A stretch of DNA of 64,000 nt, from the NCBI RefSeq assembly GCF_042433055.1, contig NZ_JBHLWB010000001.1:310001-374000 (forward strand), written 5' to 3'. The position numbers and the translations under genes are program-made. Every line of letters starts with the position of its first letter. Position 1 is the stretch's first letter. The notes beneath the pieces are model-generated. The model was not told where the DNA came from, searched no databases, and saw only the letters and a program-made list of their open reading frames with translations. The stretch is from Gallibacterium trehalosifermentans. GTDB taxonomy: Bacteria > Pseudomonadota > Gammaproteobacteria > Enterobacterales > Pasteurellaceae. Positions 1 through 9,668 of the stretch are shown one piece after another.

Positions 1-2180
1 AAATCTGTTGCCCCCTCAAATGCAGCAGTTGTACTAGATTGTTTATCCATTAATTGATAATTTGCTGCGATTTTTACATTTGCAGATAATTGTGGTTCAA
101 GCTGTACATTGGAGTTAAAGCCAATGGAGTTTACTAATGATTGATAATGATTTTTCTTGATATGAATATTTAATTCTTTTGCCCCTTTTTCCTTATAAGA
201 ATCAGTTTGAATAAATTGATAATTTAATTGTATAAATGGCGTGATTTTAAATTTTTCTGTATCGATAAAAGTAAAGTCGCTGCCTACGCCACCATAAACA
301 AAATAACTTTCATAGTTACTTGTTGCTTTTCTATTAACAAATTTGATAGCTCTACTGCTATCGATGTTGCTATACCCCATACCCGCTTTTAGATTGACTG
401 CCAGTTGTGGGGTAATAGCACTATTTAGATAAGTGCCTAATTGGAGTGTTTTTGCTTTTAGGGAATGTTTTGCAACTGTTTGATAACTATGAATATTGGT
501 GGTGGTATATGTCATCAATAATCCAACTTCCTTAGCTGAATGACAAGCTTCAACTCCTAGCGCAAGACCATAATTATTTCCTTTATAACCGCTCACACCT
601 AGATGACTGTTCTGGCGCATGTGATTATTGAAAGTTTTTACCCAAACATTTTTATTTACATCACATTTTTGTAGAGTAGGGAACTGGGTAATTGTTTGTA
701 TATTATCAGATAGGATTTGTGCGCTAGTGGCAGATAGCATTGGTAATGATTCGATAAGGGCGTTTTTAGCTTGTTGTTCAGAAGCTATTGTGTAAAATTG
801 CCCCGCTAAATCGCCATCAGGTTTTCTGTTAAAGATTTTATCCAGTACAGCAGCAGCCCCTACTGTTTTATTTAAGTTATATTTTTGTGCAATAGTAGCC
901 ATTTTTGCTGCTTTATCTTGTTCATAGGCAATAAAGGCTAAGCTATCACTATCTTGAACAGGAACAAAAGTAAAAAAGATACTGTTATCTTCATAGCGTC
1001 TAAATTTTCCATTGATAGAGCCATTTTCAGAATTGAGAAAGTGGGTATTATTTTTGATAAATTGATTTAAATCATCTGGCGTTGCATTCGTTACATCAAA
1101 AAATAAAACTGCATTTTCATCAATATTGACATCATTTTTTACAAGGATTTTACCTATACCAGAGTTATTCACCGATAAGGAAACTCTTCCGCCATCATTA
1201 ACATTTAACGCACCTAATTTTATGTCGTTATTTCCCACTGCAAGCGTTGCATTATTTTCCACAGTAACATTACTATTTGGTAAAGAGCCTTTTGCTGATA
1301 GTGATAGTGTACCTTGATGAACAATGGTGTTACCTTCATATGTACTTGCTGAGTTAAGATTTAATGTACCTAAACCTGCTTTAGTGAAAGAAGAATTAGG
1401 AGTTCCCCCTCCTGTAATAACTGCATTTTCTGGAACAGTAACACTTTTTCCCTCAGCAACATTGATGGTTGAATTACCATTTACTTGTATATTATCGCCA
1501 TGATTAAAACCTTTAAATAAGGTGATATTTTGATTGGCATTAATTGTTCCGTCATTGAGTGCGAAATTGACGCTGCCTTGACCAGATTTACCCAATTCTG
1601 CTCCAGTACTATTTAAATTAAGGATCCCATTTTTACCTATATTGACTGTACTTGTTTGCCCATTGGCAATATTGAAAAAAAATCCTTCATTTGCTTGTAC
1701 TTCACTATCACTAATATCTAATGTTGAGCCGCCAAAAAAAGTTGCTCGCCAGAGGTTAGCGCTACTGCCATTTCTTAAAATTAATGAGCCTGATTTTGAA
1801 CCACCAACAACTAACCAACTATTTGACTGCGGAGAGCCTAATGAAGAATGATCTAAGATTACTGTACCAGTTCCATTGCCTTGCTGACCGATGCGTAATG
1901 TTTCAATGCCCACGATACTGGAGTTCGTTAAAGTAAGTGTGCCAGTGTGCTTATTACTGCCAATGTAGATAGTATTCATTGTTGGTTGCTTATAGTAAGC
2001 TTTGAAATCTTCGAAGGTCGCATCAGTCATCGTGATAGTATTATTTTTCCACCAGTCTAAATAACGACCATTACCAGCCGGTGTCGAACTTCCTTTAATA
2101 TCAGTAACAGTGCCTGCATGAGCAAGATTGAGCATAAAAGAGAAAATGGTGAGTGTGATTGCATTTATTTTATTATTCAT
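1..2180 (-). CDS. Classical (type Va) autotransporter, 3' part cut by window edge
   Basis: Reading the minus strand from the ATG at 2180 gives an uninterrupted frame of about 726 codons that runs off the left end. It starts with a signal peptide (MNNKINAITLTIFSF..., likely cleaved after LAHA). An Asn/Gly/Thr-rich passenger of beta-helix type follows. Near 1320-1410 it has a typical autotransporter-associated repeat (FTKAGLGTLNLNSASTYEG, then a GTL motif). From about residue 490 onward (plus positions below 720) alternating aromatic strands such as VWVKTF and YGLALGVEA mark the outer-membrane beta-barrel. The final barrel strands lie outside the window. The start is supported by AAGGA eight bases upstream. 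Family features are established; the host target of the passenger is unknown. Confidence 0.9.
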   Translation of the reverse strand, partial: MNNKINAITLTIFSFMLNLAHAGTVTDIKGSSTPAGNGRYLDWWKNNTITMTDATFEDFKAYYKQPTMNTIYIGSNKHTGTLTLTNSSIVGIETLRIGQQGNGTGTVILDHSSLGSPQSNSWLVVGGSKSGSLILRNGSSANLWRATFFGGSTLDISDSEVQANEGFFFNIANGQTSTVNIGKNGILNLNSTGAELGKSGQGSVNFALNDGTINANQNITLFKGFNHGDNIQVNGNSTINVAEGKSVTVPENAVITGGGTPNSSFTKAGLGTLNLNSASTYEGNTIVHQGTLSLSAKGSLPNSNVTVENNATLAVGNNDIKLGALNVNDGGRVSLSVNNSGIGKILVKNDVNIDENAVLFFDVTNATPDDLNQFIKNNTHFLNSENGSINGKFRRYEDNSIFFTFVPVQDSDSLAFIAYEQDKAAKMATIAQKYNLNKTVGAAAVLDKIFNRKPDGDLAGQFYTIASEQQAKNALIESLPMLSATSAQILSDNIQTITQFPTLQKCDVNKNVWVKTFNNHMRQNSHLGVSGYKGNNYGLALGVEACHSAKEVGLLMTYTTTNIHSYQTVAKHSLKAKTLQLGTYLNSAITPQLAVNLKAGMGYSNIDSSRAIKFVNRKATSNYESYFVYGGVGSDFTFIDTEKFKITPFIQLNYQFIQTDSYKEKGAKELNIHIKKNHYQSLVNSIGFNSNVQLEPQLSANVKIAANYQLMDKQSSTTAAFEGATD

Positions 2181-2211
2181 AATATATCCTTATAAAAAAC
2201 AGACAGTTTTA

Positions 2212-2240
2212 ATTCTAACTTACATAAAAATACCTCTCAA
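2212..2240 (-). promoter_or_regulatory. Sigma-70-like promoter of the left autotransporter
   Basis: On the minus strand TTGAGA (2240-2235), a 17-base spacer and TAGAAT (2217-2212) make a near-consensus promoter. Transcription would begin about 25 bases before the autotransporter ATG at 2180. Confidence 0.6.
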
Positions 2241-2290
2241 TGAGTAACAATTATTTTTTTTAATTAATTAAATAGTTAATTTTTATGTAA
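2220..2290. repeat. 12-bp perfect inverted repeat around the autotransporter promoter
   Basis: TTACATAAAAAT at 2220-2231 is repeated as its exact reverse complement at 2279-2290, with 47 bases between. The left arm lies within the promoter spacer and the -35 box lies between the arms. It could be a regulator's paired sites or a chance feature of an AT-rich stretch. Confidence 0.5.
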
Positions 2291-2459
2291 ATTTCAGCAG
2301 TGAATGGAAAAAGAAATTGTTAGCAAAATTTACTGTTATAAGAGAGTGAATCGTATTTAAAATAATTTTGCCGAGTGAGAAGAGGAAAGTTGATTGCAAC
2401 TTAATGTAGAAAACTTTATCCTAGCACTCATTTTTTGTGTTTTATGGACGGACAAATTT

Positions 2460-5072
2460 ATGTTACCAAAAGCTAAATATAGAAAAGATTATAAGCAGCC
2501 TGATTTTACGATTAGTGATATTTTTCTTGAATTTTTCCTAGAAGCGAAACAAACAAAAGTTATTGCAAAAACGTTGGTACATAAACTTAATCCTGAAGCA
2601 ACAACACTACGTCTTGATGGGCATAGCTTCCAATTTGTCTCTATTAAACTTAATGATGTGGCTTTTACACAGTATCAACAAGATAATGAGAGTCTAACGT
2701 TGGAGTTAACCGAGCTCAATATGGACAAATTTGAACTTGAGATCGTTACCCTGTTATCGCCAGCTAATAATACCTCATTGCAAGGGTTATACCAGTCTGG
2801 CGAAGCGCTTTGTACACAGTGTGAAGCAGAAGGTTTCCGTCAAATTACTTATATGTTGGATCGCCCAGATGTATTAGCACGTTATACCACTCGTATTATT
2901 GCAGATAAAAATCGTTATCCATTTTTGCTTTCTAATGGGAATCGTATTCGTCAAGGTGAATTAGATAATGGCTATCACTGGGTTGAGTGGCAAGATCCAT
3001 TTCCAAAACCAAGCTACCTTTTTGCGTTAGTCGCAGGCGATTTTGATGTTTTACGAGATACTTTTATTACTAAAAGTGGGCGTGAAGTTGCGTTAGAACT
3101 TTATGTGGATAAAGGTAATCTTAATCGTGCTGATTGGGCAATGGCAAGTTTGAAGAAATCAATGAAATGGGACGAAGAACGCTTTGATCTTGAATATGAT
3201 TTAGATATTTACATGATTGTGGCGGTAGATTTCTTCAATATGGGGGCGATGGAAAATAAAGGGTTGAATATTTTCAATTCTAAATTTGTGTTAGCTAATC
3301 CACAAACTGCAACAGATAACGATTATCTTGATATAGAACGTGTAATTGCACATGAATACTTCCATAACTGGACAGGAAACCGTGTAACTTGCCGTGATTG
3401 GTTCCAACTTAGCTTGAAAGAAGGGCTAACCGTTTTTCGTGATCAAGAATTTTCTTCTGATACGGGTTCACGCACGGTTAATCGGATCAATAATGTAAAA
3501 CTCTTGCGTACAGTACAATTTGCTGAAGATGCTAGTCCAATGGCTCATGCAATCCGCCCAGAAAAAGTCATTGAAATGAATAATTTCTATACGGTTACTG
3601 TTTATGAGAAAGGGGCAGAAGTGATTCGTATGATTCATTCCTTATTGGGTGAAGAAAAGTTCCAAGCAGGAATGAAGCTTTATATTGCTGAAAATGATGG
3701 TACGGCTGCAACTTGTGAAGATTTTGTATCTGCAATGGAACGAGCTTCGGGGATCGATTTAACCCAATTCCGCCGTTGGTATAGTCAATCAGGTACACCA
3801 GAATTAACAATTACTGATGAGTATGATACTAATACGTTAACTTATCGTTTAAAGGTTGCGCAAATAACACCGCCGACTCAAGATCAAATGGACAAGGTTA
3901 ATTTGCATATTCCGTTACGTGTTGCGTTGTATGATGTAGATGGCGCAAAGCAAGAATTACAATTAAATGGTGAAAGATTCGCAAGTGATGTATTAAATGT
4001 AACACAATATGAGCAAACTTTTGAATTTTCACCTATTTATAAGCGACCAGTACCAGCGTTGCTTTGTGAGTTTTCTGCACCAGTTAAATTAGATTTTCCA
4101 TATAATAATGAACAATTAATTACCTTAATGAAGTTTGCCGAAAATGGCTTTGTGCGCTGGGATTCGGTACAAATGTTATTAGCAAATGAGTTGCGACAAA
4201 ATTTACAATATCATCAACAACAGCAAGAATTACAATTATCTTCGGCGTTTTTAGCTGCACTACAAAACCTATTAGAAAATTATCAGCAAGATATTGAGTT
4301 GACAACATTGATTTTAACCTTGCCGAAAGAAACTGAATTTGCAGAACTATTTAAAACGATTGATCCTGTAGGTATTCGTGTTGTGCGTAATTTTATGCAG
4401 AAAACTATCGCAAATCATTTAAAAGATCATTTTTTACGCCTATATAACCATACACGGACAGAAAATTATCAACTTGATCGTGAAAGCATTGCCTTGCGTA
4501 GTTTTAACAATATGTGTTTAAGCTATTTAGCTTTTACTGATTTAGGGAATATTTTAGTCGCAAAACATTATAATCACGCTAATAATATGACGGATACCTT
4601 GGCAGCATTGAGTTTAGCAGCTCAAGCACAACTTGCTTGTCGTGATGGGCTATTAGCTGATTTTGAACAAAAATGGCAAGATGATGGTTTAGTGATGGAT
4701 AAATGGTTTGCCATTCAGGCAACTCGCCCAGATGAGAATGTGCTAGGGTTGGTTAATCAGTTAATGGAACACCCAAGTTTTAATTTCAATAATCCAAACC
4801 GTTTGCGTGCATTAGTGGGCAGTTTCTGTGGGCAAAACCTACCTGCATTCCATATGATTGATGGCTCAGGATATCGTTTCTTAGTGGATATTTTAATTCG
4901 CTTGAATAGTTCTAATCCACAAATTGCAGCGCGTTTAATTGAACCATTAATTCGTTTTGCACGTTATGATAGCCAGCGTCAAACTTTAATGAAGCGAGGA
5001 TTGGAACGATTAAGAGATGTGGAAAATCTTTCTCGAGATTTGTTTGAGAAGATTGAAAAAGCATTGCAATAA
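2460..5072 (+). CDS. pepN: Aminopeptidase N (M1 family zinc metallopeptidase)
   Basis: Cytoplasmic broad-specificity aminopeptidase that trims N-terminal residues from peptides during protein turnover. The protein has 870 residues from the ATG at 2460, the same length as E. coli PepN, and begins MLPKAKYRKDY, matching the E. coli start MTQQPQAKYRHDY. An upstream TTG at 2394 would add a hydrophobic stretch not found in the family, so I reject it. The exopeptidase motif GAMEN and the zinc-binding HEYFH (His298-Glu299...His302) with NWTGNRVTCRDWF are intact, as is the CTQCEAEGFR substrate-binding region near the N-terminus. A strong terminator directly follows. Confidence 0.97.
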   Translation: MLPKAKYRKDYKQPDFTISDIFLEFFLEAKQTKVIAKTLVHKLNPEATTLRLDGHSFQFVSIKLNDVAFTQYQQDNESLTLELTELNMDKFELEIVTLLSPANNTSLQGLYQSGEALCTQCEAEGFRQITYMLDRPDVLARYTTRIIADKNRYPFLLSNGNRIRQGELDNGYHWVEWQDPFPKPSYLFALVAGDFDVLRDTFITKSGREVALELYVDKGNLNRADWAMASLKKSMKWDEERFDLEYDLDIYMIVAVDFFNMGAMENKGLNIFNSKFVLANPQTATDNDYLDIERVIAHEYFHNWTGNRVTCRDWFQLSLKEGLTVFRDQEFSSDTGSRTVNRINNVKLLRTVQFAEDASPMAHAIRPEKVIEMNNFYTVTVYEKGAEVIRMIHSLLGEEKFQAGMKLYIAENDGTAATCEDFVSAMERASGIDLTQFRRWYSQSGTPELTITDEYDTNTLTYRLKVAQITPPTQDQMDKVNLHIPLRVALYDVDGAKQELQLNGERFASDVLNVTQYEQTFEFSPIYKRPVPALLCEFSAPVKLDFPYNNEQLITLMKFAENGFVRWDSVQMLLANELRQNLQYHQQQQELQLSSAFLAALQNLLENYQQDIELTTLILTLPKETEFAELFKTIDPVGIRVVRNFMQKTIANHLKDHFLRLYNHTRTENYQLDRESIALRSFNNMCLSYLAFTDLGNILVAKHYNHANNMTDTLAALSLAAQAQLACRDGLLADFEQKWQDDGLVMDKWFAIQATRPDENVLGLVNQLMEHPSFNFNNPNRLRALVGSFCGQNLPAFHMIDGSGYRFLVDILIRLNSSNPQIAARLIEPLIRFARYDSQRQTLMKRGLERLRDVENLSRDLFEKIEKALQ

Positions 5073-5080
5073 TGAGGAGA

Positions 5081-5111
5081 AGAGATACCAATTTGGTATC
5101 TCTTTGTTTTG
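5081..5111 (+). terminator. Rho-independent terminator after pepN
   Basis: AGAGATACC at 5081-5089 pairs perfectly with GGTATCTCT at 5095-5103 around a 5-base loop, followed by TTGTTTTG. Confidence 0.85.
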
Positions 5112-5159
5112 TTGGCATTAATAAAATTACAGTTAACTATCCAGAGAGGTAAAACGAGT

Positions 5160-6173
5160 ATGTATGCTTTAATTCGCAAAGCACTATTTTCACTAGAAGC
5201 CGAAACGGCACATGAATTAACCATTAATCTATTAGGCAAAATAGGAAGAAGTCCAGCGAAATGCCTGCTGGAAAAATATTTGCAAACAACAGGTACGTCA
5301 AAAAAATGTATGGGGATTACGTTTAAAAACCCGATAGGATTAGCGGCGGGGGCCGATAAAAATGCCGAAGCAATAGATGGTTTCGGTGCATTAGGTTTTG
5401 GTTTTATTGAAGTTGGTACCGTAACACCTCTCCCACAACTAGGTAACCCTAAACCTCGCCAATTTCGCTTAATTTCTGCGGAAGGCATTATTAATCGCAA
5501 TGGCTTTAATAATGAGGGTGTAGATAAAGTTATTGAAAATATTAAGAAATCTCGCTATGACGGTACATTAGGGATTAATATTGGCAAAAATACCTTTACA
5601 CCAGTGGAAAAAGGCAAAGAGGATTATTTGCTTTGTTTAGAAAAAGTTTATCCTTATGCCGACTATATTACCGTAAATATTTCCTCCCCAAATTCTCCAG
5701 GATTACGCCAGTTACAGTATGGTGAGCTGTTAGAAGATCTATTATCAGGCATCAAAGCAAAACAGCAACATCTAGCAGAGCAACAACAAAAATATGTACC
5801 GATTGCGTTGAAAATAGCACCTGATCTCACAGAAGCGGAACTAGTGGCAATAGCAGATAGTTTAAAACGTTATCAATTTGATGGCGTAATTGCCACCAAT
5901 ACGACATTATCTCGTGATAATGTCAGTGGCTTACCGAATGCCGAACAACAAGGTGGGTTAAGTGGTAAGCCATTACAACAACGCAGTACGAAAATTATTG
6001 CACGCTTATATCAAGAGCTAAAAGGGGATATTCCAATTATTGGTAGTGGTGGAATTGATAGTGTAGCAGATGCACAACAAAAAATAGCTGCTGGTGCAGA
6101 GTTATTGCAACTCTATTCAGGTTTAATTTATCACGGACCACGTCTGATAACAGAATTAGTGAAAGCTATTTAA
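5160..6173 (+). CDS. pyrD: Dihydroorotate dehydrogenase (quinone), class 2
   Basis: Inner-membrane-associated FMN enzyme that oxidises dihydroorotate to orotate in pyrimidine synthesis and passes electrons to quinone. The 337-residue length fits E. coli PyrD (336). The N-terminal helix (MYALIRKALFSLEAETAHEL) is the class 2 quinone-tunnel extension. LAAGADKNAEAIDG, the NISSPNSPGL segment with the catalytic serine near residue 175, and IGSGGIDS of the FMN phosphate site are all present. The ATG at 5160 is preceded by AGAGAGG, whereas the TTG further upstream lacks a site and has no family counterpart. It has its own transcription unit after the pepN terminator. Confidence 0.97.
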   Translation: MYALIRKALFSLEAETAHELTINLLGKIGRSPAKCLLEKYLQTTGTSKKCMGITFKNPIGLAAGADKNAEAIDGFGALGFGFIEVGTVTPLPQLGNPKPRQFRLISAEGIINRNGFNNEGVDKVIENIKKSRYDGTLGINIGKNTFTPVEKGKEDYLLCLEKVYPYADYITVNISSPNSPGLRQLQYGELLEDLLSGIKAKQQHLAEQQQKYVPIALKIAPDLTEAELVAIADSLKRYQFDGVIATNTTLSRDNVSGLPNAEQQGGLSGKPLQQRSTKIIARLYQELKGDIPIIGSGGIDSVADAQQKIAAGAELLQLYSGLIYHGPRLITELVKAI

Positions 6174-6218
6174 GAGTCCATAAAATAAAAGTTTTCAGTA
6201 AGCTCTAATAAAATACAA

Positions 6219-6252
6219 AAAGGAGGCAATAAAATCACCTCCTTTATTTATT
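6219..6252. terminator. Bidirectional terminator between pyrD and the methyltransferase gene
   Basis: AAAGGAGG (6219-6226) pairs with CCTCCTTT (6238-6245). T-rich tracts follow on the plus strand (TTTATTTATT) and on the minus strand (TTTTTGTATTTT). It therefore serves both convergent genes. Confidence 0.8.
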
Positions 6253-6281
6253 AATACATAATATAATAGATATTATTATAG

Positions 6282-7391
6282 TTAATCTAGCATAATTAAT
6301 TGGAAATCTGCTTTGTCTAGATTTTTTTGTATTACCTTCAATGATATAGGGGAAATATCAACACCAATCCATTTTCTGCTTAGTTTTTCAGCTGCTTTTA
6401 ATGTAGAACCACTACCAGCAAAACAATCTAGTACGATAGAATTTTGATTTGATGATTGAGCAATAAGCATTTCTAACATATCAGCATTTTTTTCCGTTGG
6501 ATATATTGGATACATAGGATCTTTAAAACGCCAAATATCTTGGATTTTTTTACCTTTATGTTCATCAGCAAATTTTTTGATACGTGGAACACCGTTTTTC
6601 GACCATTCAATAAGGTTTTGTGCGTCTAATTTATCTAACTCTTCTGGTGAAGCTCTCCAGTGCCTACCTTTTGGTGGTAACATTCCTTTCCATTCTTGTC
6701 CTGTATCACCATTTAATGTTTCACCTGGCGCATGAACAGGAACGGTATTATATCTCCGACCATCACTATCGACTTTATGGAACATTTTGATCTTATCATT
6801 TTCAGATAGCGGTTCGGTGATATTATTAAAAATATTTTTTTTATGATTTTTAGCATAGAAAAGAATAATATCTTTTTCATTTCCATAAGCTCTACGCTTA
6901 AAATTTTTAGGGTTAGATTTTATTCTAGATATATCATTAATAAAGTTATCTATTCCAAATATTTCATCAAGTATTAATTTTAAGTAATGTCCCATTTTAC
7001 TATCTATATGAACATATAAAGAACCTTGTTCTGAAAGTAATTCCTTCATCAGTAGTAATCTTTCTCGCATAAATTCTAAATATTCTGTAATTGTATAATT
7101 GTCATTGTATGCGATGAGTGCATTATGATCTTTTGATCGACTGATGGTACTAACTCTTTCATCATTAGATACCGTAAATATTTGATTAGTATTATACGGA
7201 GGATCAATATAAATTAAGTCAATCGCACCTTTTAAACCGTGATTTAATAGTATAGATAGTGCCTTAAAATTATCCCCAAAAATAAATAAATTATGATCTT
7301 TTGGGATCTCAATAGCTGTTGAGGGTAAATTATTTGTGGCAAGATCAAAAATAGCGTTTATGCTTTTTTTTCCTTGATATATTAGTTCCAT
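6282..7391 (-). CDS. Type II DNA adenine methyltransferase (beta class)
   Basis: Modification half of a restriction-modification pair, transferring a methyl group from S-adenosylmethionine to adenine N6 in the recognition site. The 369-residue protein has DPPYN at residues 63-67 (motif IV) and DCFAGSGST near 322-330 (motif I). This IV-before-I order is the beta class, and DPPY favours N6-adenine. The region between them (about 150-310) should hold the target-recognition part. The gene starts two bases after the stop of the nuclease gene, so the two are probably co-transcribed, nuclease first. The recognition sequence cannot be read from the protein. Confidence 0.88.
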   Translation of the reverse strand: MELIYQGKKSINAIFDLATNNLPSTAIEIPKDHNLFIFGDNFKALSILLNHGLKGAIDLIYIDPPYNTNQIFTVSNDERVSTISRSKDHNALIAYNDNYTITEYLEFMRERLLLMKELLSEQGSLYVHIDSKMGHYLKLILDEIFGIDNFINDISRIKSNPKNFKRRAYGNEKDIILFYAKNHKKNIFNNITEPLSENDKIKMFHKVDSDGRRYNTVPVHAPGETLNGDTGQEWKGMLPPKGRHWRASPEELDKLDAQNLIEWSKNGVPRIKKFADEHKGKKIQDIWRFKDPMYPIYPTEKNADMLEMLIAQSSNQNSIVLDCFAGSGSTLKAAEKLSRKWIGVDISPISLKVIQKNLDKADFQLIMLD

Positions 7392-7393
7392 AA

Positions 7394-8191
7394 TTATAGT
7401 TGATATAAATAATCTCTTAAAAGAATAGATGAAATGACTACTTCATCATCACTAAAAGAACATAATTCTTTCATCATTTTGTGATGACCTGTTATATATA
7501 GGACGCCATCAAGTATAGAAATAATTTTTACCTTTTTATCTGTTTTATTTAGAGATGATCTCATGGTTGCAATAGCGTCATTAAATTGCGAATTTTGATG
7601 CCCTCCAAAGTCAGTCAAAAACTTAGCTTCAGCTAAAATATAAGTATTATTAAATTTAGCAATAAAATCCAATCCTTTATCGTGGTTATAGCCTAAATAT
7701 TGTTTTGCATAGTTTTTCATCTGATCATCACTACTATTATAGATAATATTTTGATCAGCATTTATAAAGTATGTAAAATCATCAGTGATTTTTGCGCCTA
7801 ATGCCCCTGTTCCTATCCAACGTTTAAATAGAGGTCCAATTTGTCGGTTTGTTTCTTTTGGAACACTAATTTTATCAATGATTTCATCAAATCCCATATC
7901 CACTAATATGCCAAAAAGACGATCTAACGTATTTGGATTTCTTTCTATTGCTGATCTATCTCTTTTAAAATAAGCAACATAACTATCCTTAATTGGAAAA
8001 ATCTCCTGTTGTAGAAGTGTTAGTAGTAGATTTTTCTTATCTTGATGGGTTAAATAATGCTTTATATTATTTGCTGTTTCTTGGGTTATTTCTCGTCTTA
8101 GGTTGATCGACATAGGATAAACTTTATACAATAAATCAAGATAATTTCTTTGATTGGCTAATTCAATGCTTTTGGTTGTCCATATATTCAT
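7394..8191 (-). CDS. Probable type II restriction endonuclease (PD-(D/E)XK-like)
   Basis: A 265-residue protein encoded directly upstream of the adenine methyltransferase. The candidate catalytic core is D175 in GLDFIAKF followed by E188-A-K190 in ILAEAKFLTDFGGHQN, with the spacing of a PD-(D/E)XK nuclease. The EAKFLTDFGG..Q style resembles the Tsp45I-type restriction enzyme family, but this is recalled similarity and uncertain. AAGGGAAA precedes the ATG. Both R-M genes are very AT-rich compared with pyrD and pepN, which suggests acquisition. It could instead be a different DNA-cleaving partner of the methylase; the nuclease role is inferred from motif plus neighbour. Confidence 0.75.
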   Translation of the reverse strand: MNIWTTKSIELANQRNYLDLLYKVYPMSINLRREITQETANNIKHYLTHQDKKNLLLTLLQQEIFPIKDSYVAYFKRDRSAIERNPNTLDRLFGILVDMGFDEIIDKISVPKETNRQIGPLFKRWIGTGALGAKITDDFTYFINADQNIIYNSSDDQMKNYAKQYLGYNHDKGLDFIAKFNNTYILAEAKFLTDFGGHQNSQFNDAIATMRSSLNKTDKKVKIISILDGVLYITGHHKMMKELCSFSDDEVVISSILLRDYLYQL

Positions 8192-8372
8192 GAATTTTCC
8201 CTTTTTAGCAAAAGTATCTAGTTAAAAATTTTGTCATTAGATACTAAAACAGCGGAAAACGCAATTTCATTCTTTTTAAGTGTTGCTAAATAAAGCATAC
8301 ATTAAATTTATTTTTCAGATATTTAAAAATGTGTATTATCAAGTAGTTTTAGCCATAAATAAGGAAGTGAAA

Positions 8373-8984
8373 ATGCAATATAACCATAGCGATATTATTA
8401 TTCGTGTTGCAACATTAGAAGACGTACCAGCAATTTTAGCGATTTATGCCCCTTATGTTGAAAAAACAGCAATTACATTTGAATATGATGTGCCGAGTTT
8501 AGCGGAATTTCAAGCTAGAATGAAAAAGACATTAACCAAATATCCATATATTGTGGCAGAAAAATCAGGTGAAATTGTGGGTTATGCTTATACTAGCGCA
8601 TTTGTCGGTCGCGCTGCTTATAATTGGGCAGTTGAAACAACGATTTATTTGCAAGAAACGCAAACAAAATCTGGTTTAGGTAAGAAACTTTATACGGTAA
8701 TTGAGAATATTTCTAAAGCACAACATATTTATAATTTAAATGCTTGTATCGGTTATCCAGAAAAAGAAGATCAATATTTGACAAAGAATAGTGCAGATTT
8801 CCATCGTCATTTAGGTTATCGCTTAGTTGGGGAGTTTCATAAATGTGGTTATAAATTTGGCACTTGGTACAATATGGTGTGGATGGAAAAGTTGTTAGGG
8901 CAGCATTCTGAAAATCCTGAACCTGTTATTTGGTTTCCGCAGTTAGATCGGAAAGTATTGCAGAATTTAGGGATAACATTGTAG
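8373..8984 (+). CDS. GNAT acetyltransferase, phosphinothricin-acetyltransferase-like
   Basis: Predicted cytoplasmic acetyl-CoA-dependent N-acetyltransferase of the PAT/YncA type. The 203-residue protein begins IIIRVATLEDVPAILAIYAPYV and carries the Y-A-P-Y-V and AITFEYD segments common to that group. The acetyl-CoA loop is poorly conserved: QTKSGLGKKLY replaces the usual R-G-x-G-x-G/A. The C-terminal part (HRHLGYRLVGEFHKCGYKFGTWYNMVWMEK) fits the family. The ATG at 8373 with AAGGAAG upstream was chosen over an in-frame start at 8280. The true substrate is unknown; resistance to phosphinothricin should not be assumed. Confidence 0.85.
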   Translation: MQYNHSDIIIRVATLEDVPAILAIYAPYVEKTAITFEYDVPSLAEFQARMKKTLTKYPYIVAEKSGEIVGYAYTSAFVGRAAYNWAVETTIYLQETQTKSGLGKKLYTVIENISKAQHIYNLNACIGYPEKEDQYLTKNSADFHRHLGYRLVGEFHKCGYKFGTWYNMVWMEKLLGQHSENPEPVIWFPQLDRKVLQNLGITL

Positions 8985-9022
8985 TTTAACTTATTTCATA
9001 TTGTGAATTTTAGGAGGAATGT

Positions 9023-9619
9023 GTGCATTCTAATATTTTAAATCCAGCATTAATCTTAATTGATATTCAACAAGGATTTGATATTCCTGATTATTGGGGT
9101 GAGGAAAGAAATAATCCAAATGCAGAAGAAAATGCGGCATTACTGTTACAGCATTGGCGTAATCAAGGTTACCCGATTTTTCATATTCAACATTGTTCTC
9201 AAAATCCTCATTCTTGTTTGTTTGCTACACATCGTGGGTACCAATTTAAATCTTTAGTCGCTCCACAACCAGATGAGATTGTGATTCAGAAAAGTGTCAA
9301 TAGTGCTTTTATTGGTACGGCGTTAAAGCAATTATTAGATAAACAACAGATTAAACAAGTTGTGATTGCAGGATTAACGACCGATCATTGCGTTTCAACT
9401 ACAACTCGAATGGCGGGAAATTATGGTTATGAGGTGTTTTTAGCTGCTGATGCAACAGCAACCTTTAATCGAAAAGGTGTAAATGGAGAAAGCTTTCCTG
9501 CGCAACTTATTCATGATACCGCTTTAGCGAGTTTACATGGAGAGTTTGCAACGGTATTAGATACCGCTGAAATTGTGCGTCTTTTTGTAATAAAAAGTAA
9601 GTTTTCAGACGAAATTTAG
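9023..9619 (+). CDS. Isochorismatase-family cysteine hydrolase
   Basis: Soluble hydrolase of the nicotinamidase/isochorismatase fold, 198 residues. The catalytic triad is visible: D14 in LILIDIQQGF, K90 in IQKSVNSAF and C123 in GLTTDHCVSTT, with the usual cis-peptide region before the cysteine. It lacks an attached aryl-carrier domain, so siderophore synthesis is unlikely. The substrate is unknown. GTG at 9023 is preceded by AGGAGG at 9012-9017, an unusually strong ribosome site that supports the non-ATG start. It lies 38 bases after the acetyltransferase gene, so the two may share a transcript. Confidence 0.85.
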   Translation: MHSNILNPALILIDIQQGFDIPDYWGEERNNPNAEENAALLLQHWRNQGYPIFHIQHCSQNPHSCLFATHRGYQFKSLVAPQPDEIVIQKSVNSAFIGTALKQLLDKQQIKQVVIAGLTTDHCVSTTTRMAGNYGYEVFLAADATATFNRKGVNGESFPAQLIHDTALASLHGEFATVLDTAEIVRLFVIKSKFSDEI

Positions 9620-9668
9620 TAAAAAATAGCGGAGGTTGTAAGAAAAAACAGCAAAAAATAAAAAATAT

